Origin: JADJPL01 sp964607915 | GTDB taxonomy: Bacteria; Bacteroidota; Bacteroidia; Chitinophagales; Saprospiraceae | DNA: 5,836 nucleotides | NCBI GenBank assembly: GCA_964607915.1 | Contig: CAZSMU010000188.1 | Location: 1-5,836 of the forward strand | Direction of reading: 5' to 3' | In this document: in pieces, positions 1-5,755 of the stretch | Numbering within the stretch: the stretch's first letter is position 1 | How the letters are laid out: each line of letters begins with the position of its first letter | The notes under the pieces: generated by a model | Told to the model about the DNA's origin: nothing | Databases searched by the model: none | The model's input: only the letters and a program-made list of their open reading frames with translations | Position numbers and translations under genes: made by a program

Positions 1-55
1 AATATACATCGCATATAATGTATCCCTATATTTACGCAAATATGGGTAGAATTAT

Positions 56-76
56 CTGGAATCCGGAATACGGAAG
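56..76. repeat. Three tandem heptads, NNGGAAN
   Basis: Three consecutive 7-base units, CTGGAAT, CCGGAAT and ACGGAAG, share the core GGAA at an exact 7-base period, about 70 to 90 bases before the ATPase start. This is seen directly. With only three short, imperfect units it may be chance. A binding site for a regulator is possible but unsupported. Confidence 0.3.
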
Positions 77-94
77 CCAGGTTGTTTGACAGAA

Positions 95-119
95 GGTGCC
101 TGCACTTTGCACAGGTACC
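95..119 (+). promoter_or_regulatory. Hairpin or dyad in the ATPase leader
   Basis: GGTGCCTG (95-102) pairs with CAGGTACC (112-119) over eight positions, seven Watson-Crick and one G-U, around a 9-base loop. It ends 28 bases before the ATPase start codon. No T tract follows, so it is not a standard intrinsic terminator. It could be an operator dyad or a leader RNA hairpin for the ATPase-esterase unit. A TTGACA at 86-91 lies just before it but has no -10 partner at normal spacing. No convincing promoter is visible in 1-147. Confidence 0.4.
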
Positions 120-147
120 CTGTAGCTGATCAACGATACTGCCGCAC

Positions 148-2769
148 ATGAGCAATGGAATAAAGCCTCACCAGGTTTCTATTAGCGATGTTTTCCGCTC
201 TTTCGAGTCGGACGACCTCGGCTTGAGCAGTACAAAGGTCTCCGAACGCCTGCGAAAATATGGCCCCAACCGACTCGAAGCGGCTAAAAAGAAGAGTGCA
301 CTGCAGGTATTCCTGAAGCAGTTCACCGACTTTATGGTGCTCATCCTGCTCGTCGCAGCCCTTGTATCGGGGCTGGTCGGCGACCTGACCGACACCCTGG
401 TCATTTTGCTCATCGTACTGCTCAACGCCGTGCTGGGCTTCGTCCAGGAACGACGCGCAGAGGCCGCCATGGATGCCTTAAAAAAAATGTCGGCATCCAT
501 AGCCAACGCCCTGCGAGACGGCGCGGCATGCACGGTTCCCTCTGAAACGCTCGTGCCCGGGGATATCGTCCTCCTGGAAGCGGGAAACCTCGTTCCGGCA
601 GATCTCCGGCTCATCGAGGCTTTTTCATTCCGGACAGAAGAGGCGGCCTTGACGGGAGAGTCTCTTCCGGTGGAAAAGACGACCGGGGTACTTACCGAGG
701 CCGATTTGCCTTTGGGTGAGTGTACCAATATGGCCTTCAAGGGAACTTTTGCCACGTATGGCCGGGCCAGGGGCATCGTCGTTGCAACGGGGATGCAGAC
801 CGAGCTCGGGCGCATAGCCTCCCTACTCCAACAGCCCAACACTGCCACGCCTTTGCAAAAGCGGCTGACCGCCTTCGGGAAGAGCCTTTCTTATATTGTC
901 TTGCTGGTTTGCGCGGTCATATTTACCATGGGTTTTCTTCGCGGAGAAGGCTTGCTGGAGATGTTCCTCACGGCGGTCTCTTTAGCGGTTGCTGCCATTC
1001 CGGAAGCCTTGCCTGCCGTCATTACCATTGCCCTGGCGATAGGTGCAAAGCGCATGGTCAAGCAGCAGGCGCTCATCCGCAACCTTCCGGCGGTCGAAAC
1101 GCTGGGGTCGGTCACGTACATCTGCACGGACAAGACCGGCACGCTCACCCAAAACCGGATGAGCGTACAGGAGTTGTTTGTGGGCGGCCAGCCCATCTCC
1201 GTTTCCAACCAGACCCTTCCGGGCGAAGCGGGAGAGGCAGCTATGCTGCTACAGGCGATGGCACTGAGCAATGACGTCGCGCTTCCTGAATCCGGCCCGC
1301 CCCTGGGCGACCCCACGGAGGTGGCATTGTTCCGCGTGGCACAACAACTCGGCTTTATGCGCGGGGAGCTCCTCTCGCGCATGCCCCGCGTCGGTGAAAT
1401 CCCCTTTGATTCGGAACGGAAGTGCATGACGACCGTTCACCGCTCTGCCGAGGGATACCTCGTGCTCACCAAAGGAGCCACCGACTTACTACTCCAAAAG
1501 ACCCGGCTCCCCGACGCTGAAAAGGCTCGCTGGGAAGCGACAGCCAACGACATGGCCTCCCGGGGCTTCCGCGTACTGGGCTTTGCCATGAAAATCCTCG
1601 AGGCCGCGCCTTCTGACTACTCCCCTTTCGAGTTGGAAAATGAGTTGTCCATGCTCGGCTTGGTCGGTATGATGGACCCTCCGCGGCCAGAGGCTCTGCA
1701 GGCAGTACAGCAATGCCGCTCGGCGGGGGTTGTACCGGTCATGATTACAGGCGACCACGCCCTCACTGCCAAAGCCATCGCCCGTCAACTCGGCATCCTC
1801 GATGCATCCTCGGAAGATGCGGTCGTTTCCGGGCCCGCACTAGCACAAATGACCGACGGGGAACTCGCCGAAGAGGTGGAACGCCTGCGCGTCTATGCGC
1901 GTGTATCACCAGAGCAGAAGCTCAGGATCGTCCATGCCCTCCAGCAAAAAGGACACTTCGTGGCCATGACCGGCGATGGGGTCAACGATGCCCCTGCCCT
2001 CAAGCGGGCCGATGTAGGGGTCGCTATGGGCATTAGCGGGACGGATGTCTCCAAAGAAGCATCCGATATCATCCTCCTGGACGATAATTTTGCGACGATG
2101 GTAGGGGCGGTGCACCAGGGGCGAAAAATTTACGACAATATCCGAAAGTTCATCCGCTTTGTACTGACCGGCAATACCGGGGAAATCCTGACTATTTTTT
2201 TAGCCCCTTTCTTCGGATTACCCATCCCCTTGCTGCCTATTCATATCCTATGGGTCAACCTCGTCACGGACGGGTTGCCCGGTCTGGCGCTCGCTTCCGA
2301 AACAGCGGAGGAAGATATCATGAAGCGCCCTCCCCGGCACCCTGCCGAGAGCATCTTTGCAGAGGGTCTGGGGCGTCACGTGCTTTGGGTAGGCCTATTG
2401 ATTGCCCTTTGTTGTATCGCCACCCAGGCATACGCCTTGCACCACGGCATTGCACACGGACAAACCATGGTCTTTACGGTGCTCTGCTTTTCCCAGATGG
2501 GACATGTCCTGGCCATCCGCTCTGAAAAAGTACTGCTCTTCCGGCAGGGTATATTTAGCAACCTGCCCTTGACGGGTTCCATCGCGCTCACCTTCGTACT
2601 GCACATAGCCTTGCTTTACATACCTTTTTTAAACGATATCTTCAAAACCCAGCCGCTCAGTATGAAAGAGTTTCTGTTTACCATCGCCATATCCCTCATT
2701 GTCTTCCATGCCGTAGAATTGGAGAAATGGATAAAGCAAAGAAAACACCATACAAAACACTTTAATTAA
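148..2769 (+). CDS. P2-type Ca2+-transporting P-type ATPase (SERCA/PMCA-like)
   Basis: This 873-residue inner-membrane pump probably exports Ca2+ (perhaps Mn2+) from the cytoplasm at the cost of ATP. The order is: N-terminal cation-ATPase domain (about 5-70), TM1-2 (61-101), actuator domain with TGES (169-172), TM3-4 (248-300) with PEALP (285-289), phosphorylation motif DKTGT (328-332, Asp328 phosphorylated), nucleotide-binding GDPTE (387-391) and KGA (442-444), TGD (534-536), hinge GDGVNDAP (609-616), then six more TM segments to about 856. By alignment to SERCA, site II ligands are kept (Glu286, Asn704, Asp708). Site I keeps Asn676, Glu679, Thr707 and Asp708, but the TM8 Glu is Gln783. There is no heavy-metal domain or CPx motif, which argues against Cu/Zn/Cd pumps. 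Length and all motifs are complete. The esterase gene follows after 12 bases. Family assignment is firm; the exact ion is inferred. Confidence 0.95.
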   Translation: MSNGIKPHQVSISDVFRSFESDDLGLSSTKVSERLRKYGPNRLEAAKKKSALQVFLKQFTDFMVLILLVAALVSGLVGDLTDTLVILLIVLLNAVLGFVQERRAEAAMDALKKMSASIANALRDGAACTVPSETLVPGDIVLLEAGNLVPADLRLIEAFSFRTEEAALTGESLPVEKTTGVLTEADLPLGECTNMAFKGTFATYGRARGIVVATGMQTELGRIASLLQQPNTATPLQKRLTAFGKSLSYIVLLVCAVIFTMGFLRGEGLLEMFLTAVSLAVAAIPEALPAVITIALAIGAKRMVKQQALIRNLPAVETLGSVTYICTDKTGTLTQNRMSVQELFVGGQPISVSNQTLPGEAGEAAMLLQAMALSNDVALPESGPPLGDPTEVALFRVAQQLGFMRGELLSRMPRVGEIPFDSERKCMTTVHRSAEGYLVLTKGATDLLLQKTRLPDAEKARWEATANDMASRGFRVLGFAMKILEAAPSDYSPFELENELSMLGLVGMMDPPRPEALQAVQQCRSAGVVPVMITGDHALTAKAIARQLGILDASSEDAVVSGPALAQMTDGELAEEVERLRVYARVSPEQKLRIVHALQQKGHFVAMTGDGVNDAPALKRADVGVAMGISGTDVSKEASDIILLDDNFATMVGAVHQGRKIYDNIRKFIRFVLTGNTGEILTIFLAPFFGLPIPLLPIHILWVNLVTDGLPGLALASETAEEDIMKRPPRHPAESIFAEGLGRHVLWVGLLIALCCIATQAYALHHGIAHGQTMVFTVLCFSQMGHVLAIRSEKVLLFRQGIFSNLPLTGSIALTFVLHIALLYIPFLNDIFKTQPLSMKEFLFTIAISLIVFHAVELEKWIKQRKHHTKHFN

Positions 2770-2781
2770 ACAGTATTCATC

Positions 2782-4407
2782 ATGAAAAAACACCTTCTCC
2801 TCTTTGGCTTCGTGCTCAGCCTGGCCCTGCCGGGCATCCCCTACGCGCAGAACGCTTCGCCTCAGATCAAAACGAACGACGGCAAGGTCCAAGGGCTGCG
2901 CGAATCCAGTGGTATCCTCGCATTCAAAGGTATTCCCTTCGCTGCACCGCCCGTCGGCGACCTGCGTTGGAAGGCTCCGCAACCGGTAAAACCCTGGAAA
3001 GGAGTACTGCAAACGACTCAGTTCGGTCCTCGCGCTATGCAAGCCCCCATTTTCGGGGATATGATGTTCCGCTCCAACGGCATGGGGGAAGATTGCCTCT
3101 ATCTGAACGTATGGACCCCTGACGTAAAGGGCAAGCTGCCTGTACTGGTCTATTTTTATGGGGGCGGCTTTGTAGCCGGCGATGGCTCCGAAGGCCGCTA
3201 TGACGGAGAAAGCATGGCCAAACAGGGTATCGTGTCCGTCACGCTCAACTACCGGCTGGGGATATTCGGTTCGTTCTCCCACCCCGAACTCAGCAAGGAA
3301 GCTCCCTACGGTGGTTCGGGCAACTACGGACTCCTCGACCAGGCCGCTGCCCTCCGATGGGTCCACCAAAACATAGCCCATTTTGGAGGCGACCCCAAGA
3401 AAATCACTATCGCAGGCGAATCGGCCGGCTCATCCTCCGTAAGTGCACAAATGGCTTCCCCGCTGTCCCGAAACCTCATAGCAGGAGCCATCGGCGAAAG
3501 CGGCTCCATCCTCGGAACCCTGCCCCCTGTCCCATTAGCCGAAGCCGAAAAAACCGGTATGGGCTTTGCCAAAGAAATCGGTGCCCCCACCCTTGCGGAG
3601 CTCCGGAAAATCCCGGCAGATAAACTATTGGATGCCGTGAGCAAGTTTGGCAACTTCCGCTTCCCGCTCACCATAGACGGCCATTTCTTCCCCAAAGAGC
3701 CCGTCGCTATCTTCGATGCCGGAGAACAGGCACAAGTACCGCTGCTCCTGGGCTGGAACTCCGAGGAGATGAACGCCAGAGCCATCTTAGGCAATGAGCC
3801 CCCGACTATAGACAACTTCGCCAACGCCGTACGCAAACTATATAACGACCAGAGCGATGCCATTCTGAGCGTCTATTCCCCCACCCAGGATGCCGACGTC
3901 GAACAGGTCGCTACCGAACTCGCAGGGGACCGCTTTATCAGCTTTAGTACCTGGCGCTGGGCGTATTACCACCAAAAAACCGGAGGCGGACAACCCGTGT
4001 ACCGCTATTACTACACGCGCCCCCGCCCTCCTATGGTCCCGGAAATGGGCGATGCTACCCCCGGACTGGCAGGGGGGATCCAGCGGGGCACCGGAGCTCC
4101 TAAAATGCCCGTGCCGAAGGGAGCAGTACATTCCGCCGAAATCGAATACTGCATGGGCAATCTGCACTACAATAAGGTGTTCGCCTGGACAGAAGACGAC
4201 CACAAAGTCTCCAAAACCATGCAGGCCTACTTTGTCAACTTTATCAAGACCGGCAATCCGAACGGAGGCGGACTGCCCCAATGGCCAACGATACAGAGCA
4301 GCAAGCCCGCCCCGGTCATGATCATAGACGTGAACAGCCACACGGCACCCGACCGCTTCGCCCCTCGCTACGAACTGCTGGAAAATATGGCCAACAAGAA
4401 AAAGTAA
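2782..4407 (+). CDS. Secreted type-B carboxylesterase
   Basis: This 541-residue alpha/beta hydrolase of the carboxylesterase/cholinesterase (PnbA-like) family hydrolyses carboxylic esters; its natural substrate cannot be read from the sequence. Residues 1-22 form a Sec signal peptide (KK, a leucine-rich core, cleavage likely after Ala22) without a lipobox Cys, so export to the periplasm or beyond is expected. The type-B signature EDCLYLNVW is at 103-111, the oxyanion-hole GGG at 127-129, and the nucleophile elbow GESAG at 212-216 with Ser214. The predicted acid is Glu329 in the segment G-x-N-x-x-E, and the predicted base is His450 in GAVHSAE. Length is normal for the family. The mature chain has only two cysteines (105 and 457). 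The start lies 12 bases after the ATPase stop, without a visible ribosome binding site or terminator between them, so co-transcription is likely. The family call is firm; any named activity would be a guess. Confidence 0.93.
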   Translation: MKKHLLLFGFVLSLALPGIPYAQNASPQIKTNDGKVQGLRESSGILAFKGIPFAAPPVGDLRWKAPQPVKPWKGVLQTTQFGPRAMQAPIFGDMMFRSNGMGEDCLYLNVWTPDVKGKLPVLVYFYGGGFVAGDGSEGRYDGESMAKQGIVSVTLNYRLGIFGSFSHPELSKEAPYGGSGNYGLLDQAAALRWVHQNIAHFGGDPKKITIAGESAGSSSVSAQMASPLSRNLIAGAIGESGSILGTLPPVPLAEAEKTGMGFAKEIGAPTLAELRKIPADKLLDAVSKFGNFRFPLTIDGHFFPKEPVAIFDAGEQAQVPLLLGWNSEEMNARAILGNEPPTIDNFANAVRKLYNDQSDAILSVYSPTQDADVEQVATELAGDRFISFSTWRWAYYHQKTGGGQPVYRYYYTRPRPPMVPEMGDATPGLAGGIQRGTGAPKMPVPKGAVHSAEIEYCMGNLHYNKVFAWTEDDHKVSKTMQAYFVNFIKTGNPNGGGLPQWPTIQSSKPAPVMIIDVNSHTAPDRFAPRYELLENMANKKK

Positions 4408-4419
4408 CTTCCCTTTTTC

Positions 4420-4435
4420 ACGCTTCGGGAAGCGT
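4420..4435. repeat. Perfect 7-bp hairpin after the esterase gene
   Basis: ACGCTTC (4420-4426) and GAAGCGT (4429-4435) are perfect inverted repeats two bases apart; with a CGGG tetraloop the stem is 6 bp. It starts 13 bases after the esterase stop. No T tract follows, so if it ends or protects the transcript it does so without the usual tail. Two rival pairings overlap it: GAAAAAG (4398-4404) with CTTTTTC (4413-4419), and CTTCCC (4408-4413) with GGGAAG (4427-4432). Confidence 0.5.
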
Positions 4436-4470
4436 TGCGTTGAACCAAACCCAAACTCGCATTGTATTAG

Positions 4471-4523
4471 ACTTGTCGCAATGAGTCGAAGTGGATTTTT
4501 TCACCAGACTTGTTGCGACAAGT
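4471..4523 (+). repeat. Long inverted repeat, 17-bp stem with two G-U pairs
   Basis: ACTTGTCGCAA (4471-4481) and TTGCGACAAGT (4513-4523) are a perfect 11-bp inverted repeat. In the + strand RNA the stem continues inward through U4482-G4512 and G4483-U4511 wobbles and then AGUC (4484-4487) with GACU (4507-4510), giving 17 consecutive pairs around a 19-base loop that contains TTTTTT. On the opposite strand the two wobbles become A-C mismatches, so the structure fits a + strand RNA better. The second arm can also fold alone (ACTTGT, TGCG, ACAAGT). It lies midway between the esterase and bacilliredoxin genes. Its role is unknown: an RNA element, a transcript-stabilising 3' structure, or a palindromic mobile repeat. 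Confidence 0.7.
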
Positions 4524-4534
4524 ATATCCAGGCT

Positions 4535-4559
4535 GTTGCCCTGTTCATATCAGGACAAC
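4535..4559 (+). promoter_or_regulatory. Hairpin competing with the T-tract hairpin
   Basis: GTTG-C-CCTG (4535-4543) pairs with CAGG-A-CAAC (4551-4559) through two 4-bp stems separated by one C/A mismatch, around the 7-base loop TTCATAT. The segment CAGG at 4551-4554 is shared with the terminator-like hairpin 4550-4578, so the two cannot form together. This resembles an antiterminator/terminator pair, though the stems are short. Confidence 0.35.
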
Positions 4560-4589
4560 TTGTACAGTACTACCCTGACTTTTTTATTT
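4550..4589 (+). terminator. Weak intrinsic terminator candidate
   Basis: TCAGG (4550-4554) pairs with CCTGA (4574-4578) around a 19-base loop. One base later comes a run of six T (4580-4585), then A and TTT. Form and position suit a terminator for the ATPase-esterase transcript. The 5-bp stem and long loop make it weak, and the T tract also overlaps a promoter candidate. Confidence 0.3.
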
Positions 4590-4590
4590 G
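4559..4590 (+). promoter_or_regulatory. Candidate Bacteroidota-type promoter for the bacilliredoxin gene
   Basis: CTTG (4559-4562) matches the -33 box TTTG at three of four bases. TTTATTTG (4583-4590) matches the -7 box TAnnTTTG at five of six defined bases. The 20-base spacer is within the usual 19-21. Transcription would start near 4597, leaving a leader of about 18 bases before the start at 4615. The consensus is established knowledge for this phylum; its use here is inference. Confidence 0.4.
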
Positions 4591-4614
4591 TAATCTGGTA
4601 AAACCTAACGCTTT

Positions 4615-5031
4615 ATGTACCCTGCAGAGATTACGGCCCCTATGGCCAAAGACTTGACCGATTTTGGGTTTGAATCCCTTCAATCCGCCGAGCAAGTGAG
4701 CAGCGTGCTCGATAAGACCGAAGGCACCGTGCTGGTGGTCGTCAATTCCGTCTGCGGCTGTGCCGCCGCCAATGCACGCCCCGGTGCCAAACTCGCCGTG
4801 CGTGGTGAAAAAAGACCCGATAAACTTGTGACGGTATTCGCCGGCGTGGACGCACAGGCCACCGCAAAAGCCCGTGAATACATGCTCCCCTACCCCCCCT
4901 CCTCCCCTGCCATCGCCCTTTTCAAGGAAGGGAGACTGGTGCACTTCCTGGAGCGCCACCATATCGAAGGCCGCTCCGCAGAAATCATCGCCGCTAACCT
5001 CGAAATGGCTTTCGATAGGTTCTGTGAATAA
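4615..5031 (+). CDS. BrxA/BrxB family bacilliredoxin
   Basis: This 138-residue cytoplasmic thioredoxin-fold protein belongs to the YphP/YqiW (DUF1094) family. Such proteins remove bacillithiol from S-bacillithiolated proteins after oxidative stress. The diagnostic segment VVVNSVCGCAAANARPGA contains the Cys47-Gly48-Cys49 active site, where Cys47 is the attacking thiol by family analogy. The cis-proline is Pro98 in PPSSPA. The usual C-terminal Cys is present (Cys137), as are the family opening MYPAEITAPM, which supports the start at 4615, and the segment LxRHHIEG (112-119). Length is close to the B. subtilis proteins (about 144). It stands alone after a 207-base structured gap, probably with its own promoter. 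Composition is strongly GC-rich (41/60 in 4741-4800). It implies bacillithiol synthesis elsewhere in the genome, but no bsh gene is in view. BrxA and BrxB cannot be told apart here, so no symbol is given. Confidence 0.93.
   Translation: MYPAEITAPMAKDLTDFGFESLQSAEQVSSVLDKTEGTVLVVVNSVCGCAAANARPGAKLAVRGEKRPDKLVTVFAGVDAQATAKAREYMLPYPPSSPAIALFKEGRLVHFLERHHIEGRSAEIIAANLEMAFDRFCE
4887..4907 (-). other. Potential G-quadruplex inside the bacilliredoxin gene
   Basis: The + strand carries C4, C7 and C4 runs at 4887-4890, 4893-4899 and 4904-4907. On the - strand this gives four G runs of at least three (splitting the G7) with loops of 4, 1 and 2 bases, which satisfies the usual G3-N1-7 pattern. It lies on the template strand over codons 91-98, which encode the proline-rich cis-Pro segment, so protein-level constraint may explain it. 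The C7 run is also prone to slippage. Confidence 0.45.
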
Positions 5032-5074
5032 AAATGGCTCTTTTAGGCTCTTCGCTGACCCCGCGAATAAGTCT

Positions 5075-5089
5075 AATCTCAAATTGATT
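5075..5089. promoter_or_regulatory. Small dyad before the antitoxin gene
   Basis: AATC (5075-5078) and GATT (5086-5089) are inverted, with a second overlapping dyad TCAA-A-TTGA at 5079-5087. The pair ends 13 bases before the antitoxin ATG, where an autoregulatory operator would be expected for a toxin-antitoxin operon. The arms are short and AT-rich, so chance is possible. No good promoter match was found in 5032-5102. Confidence 0.22.
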
Positions 5090-5102
5090 GAAAATAAACG
5101 CC

Positions 5103-5309
5103 ATGGTCCTGGAAAGAACCGACAGTGAAATTATTATCCGACTCCCAAAGAATATCAATTGGGAAGACTTGGAACTCTTGCTTAAGTTCATCCGCTATAA
5201 GGAAATAGTTTCTAAAAGTAGGGCGAGCCAAGATGAAATTGATGCGTTGGCAAAGGAAATCAATGTGCAATGGTGGGAAGAAAATAAGCACCGATTCCTT
5301 CGCCCATGA
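5103..5309 (+). CDS. Putative antitoxin of a PIN-type toxin-antitoxin pair
   Basis: This 68-residue acidic/basic small protein probably binds and neutralises the PIN ribonuclease encoded just after it. The N-terminus gives a beta strand, EIIIRLP (9-15). A helix follows (about 19-38, WEDLELLLKFIRYKEIV), then a second helix (about 42-65) with the aromatic, charged end WWEENKHRFL (57-66), a plausible toxin-wrapping segment. I do not recognise a named antitoxin family (not clearly Phd, RelB, MazE or RHH), although similar small proteins before PIN genes are familiar from Bacteroidota. The ATG at 5103 is preferred. An in-frame TTG at 5088 would add five residues (total 73), and neither has a ribosome binding site. 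The stop overlaps the toxin start in ATGA (5306-5309), implying translational coupling. Base composition is AT-richer than in the preceding genes. Function is inferred from position. Confidence 0.8.
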   Translation: MVLERTDSEIIIRLPKNINWEDLELLLKFIRYKEIVSKSRASQDEIDALAKEINVQWWEENKHRFLRP

Positions 5310-5755
5310 AAATTGTGGTGGATTCCAATGTCGTATTTAGTGCCATCCTGAACCCGTCAGGCAAAATTGGCCAACTACTGATTCTCTCCAGTAAGCATTT
5401 CGAGTTCTATGCACCTATTTTGTTAAAAACTGAACTGCGACGGCATAAAGACAAGATAATCCATTTATCCAAATTGTCTGAAGTCGAATTTGAGACCCTT
5501 AGAGAGGAGGTATTCGAGTGCATCTATTTTATTTCAGAAGAGCAAATACCCCACCCGTTCTGGCTTAATGCTGCCTCAACCGTACAGGAAGTTGATATGG
5601 ATGATATTGCATTTGTAGCCCTCTCAGAATATATCGATGCTAAGCTTTGGACAGGGGACAAACGACTTTTGAAAGCACTCAAAGAAAAAGGAAATACAAG
5701 GGGAGTTTCCACGGACGAAGTGTATCAACTCTTGATGGATATTGAAGGTGAATAA
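5306..5755 (+). CDS. PIN-domain ribonuclease, toxin of a toxin-antitoxin pair (COG1569-like)
   Basis: This 149-residue cytoplasmic protein is a PIN-fold nuclease predicted to cut RNA in a Mg2+-dependent way when not held by its antitoxin. The acidic active site is intact. Asp6 lies in the opening strand (KIVVDSNVVFSAIL), Glu43 in LLKTELRRH, Asp100 (possibly with Asp97 or Asp99) in VDMDDIAFVALSEY, and Asp118 in LWTGDKRLLKAL. The opening DSNVVFSAI-NPSG and the WTGDK strand are typical of the 'putative toxin-antitoxin system toxin component, PIN family' group rather than classical VapC. Length is normal, so it looks functional. Its ATG overlaps the antitoxin stop by four bases. G+C is low (22/60 in 5401-5460), unlike the genes before it, which suggests horizontal gain. 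The RNA target cannot be predicted. Confidence 0.92.
   Translation: MKIVVDSNVVFSAILNPSGKIGQLLILSSKHFEFYAPILLKTELRRHKDKIIHLSKLSEVEFETLREEVFECIYFISEEQIPHPFWLNAASTVQEVDMDDIAFVALSEYIDAKLWTGDKRLLKALKEKGNTRGVSTDEVYQLLMDIEGE

Noticed and set aside
14..19. Perfect TATAAT as a -10 box
   Set aside because: Any -35 box would lie outside the window, and the segment is AT-rich enough for a chance match.
1..89. Possible C-terminal end of an upstream + strand gene (frame open from base 3 to TGA at 87-89)
   Set aside because: Only 28 codons, no recognisable motif, and open runs of this length are common by chance.
86..91. Perfect TTGACA as a sigma-70 -35 box
   Set aside because: No TATAAT-like hexamer lies 16-18 bases downstream, and the host appears to use the Bacteroidota promoter type.
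168..848. Long open frame on the - strand inside the ATPase gene (226 codons)
   Set aside because: It lies fully inside a gene with complete P-type ATPase motifs, its translation is rich in Ser/Arg/Pro without domains, and it is a typical antisense shadow of GC-rich coding DNA.
2629..3381. Long open frame on the - strand across the ATPase-esterase junction (250 codons)
   Set aside because: It spans the ends of two well-supported + strand genes and has no recognisable motif; explained as a shadow frame.
3838..4341. Open frame on the - strand inside the esterase gene (167 codons)
   Set aside because: It overlaps the conserved His450 region of the esterase and shows no family features of its own.
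4570..5082. Open frame on the - strand across the bacilliredoxin gene (170 codons)
   Set aside because: The + strand frame carries the Cys-Gly-Cys motif and the whole family pattern; the opposite frame is a Gly/His-rich shadow.
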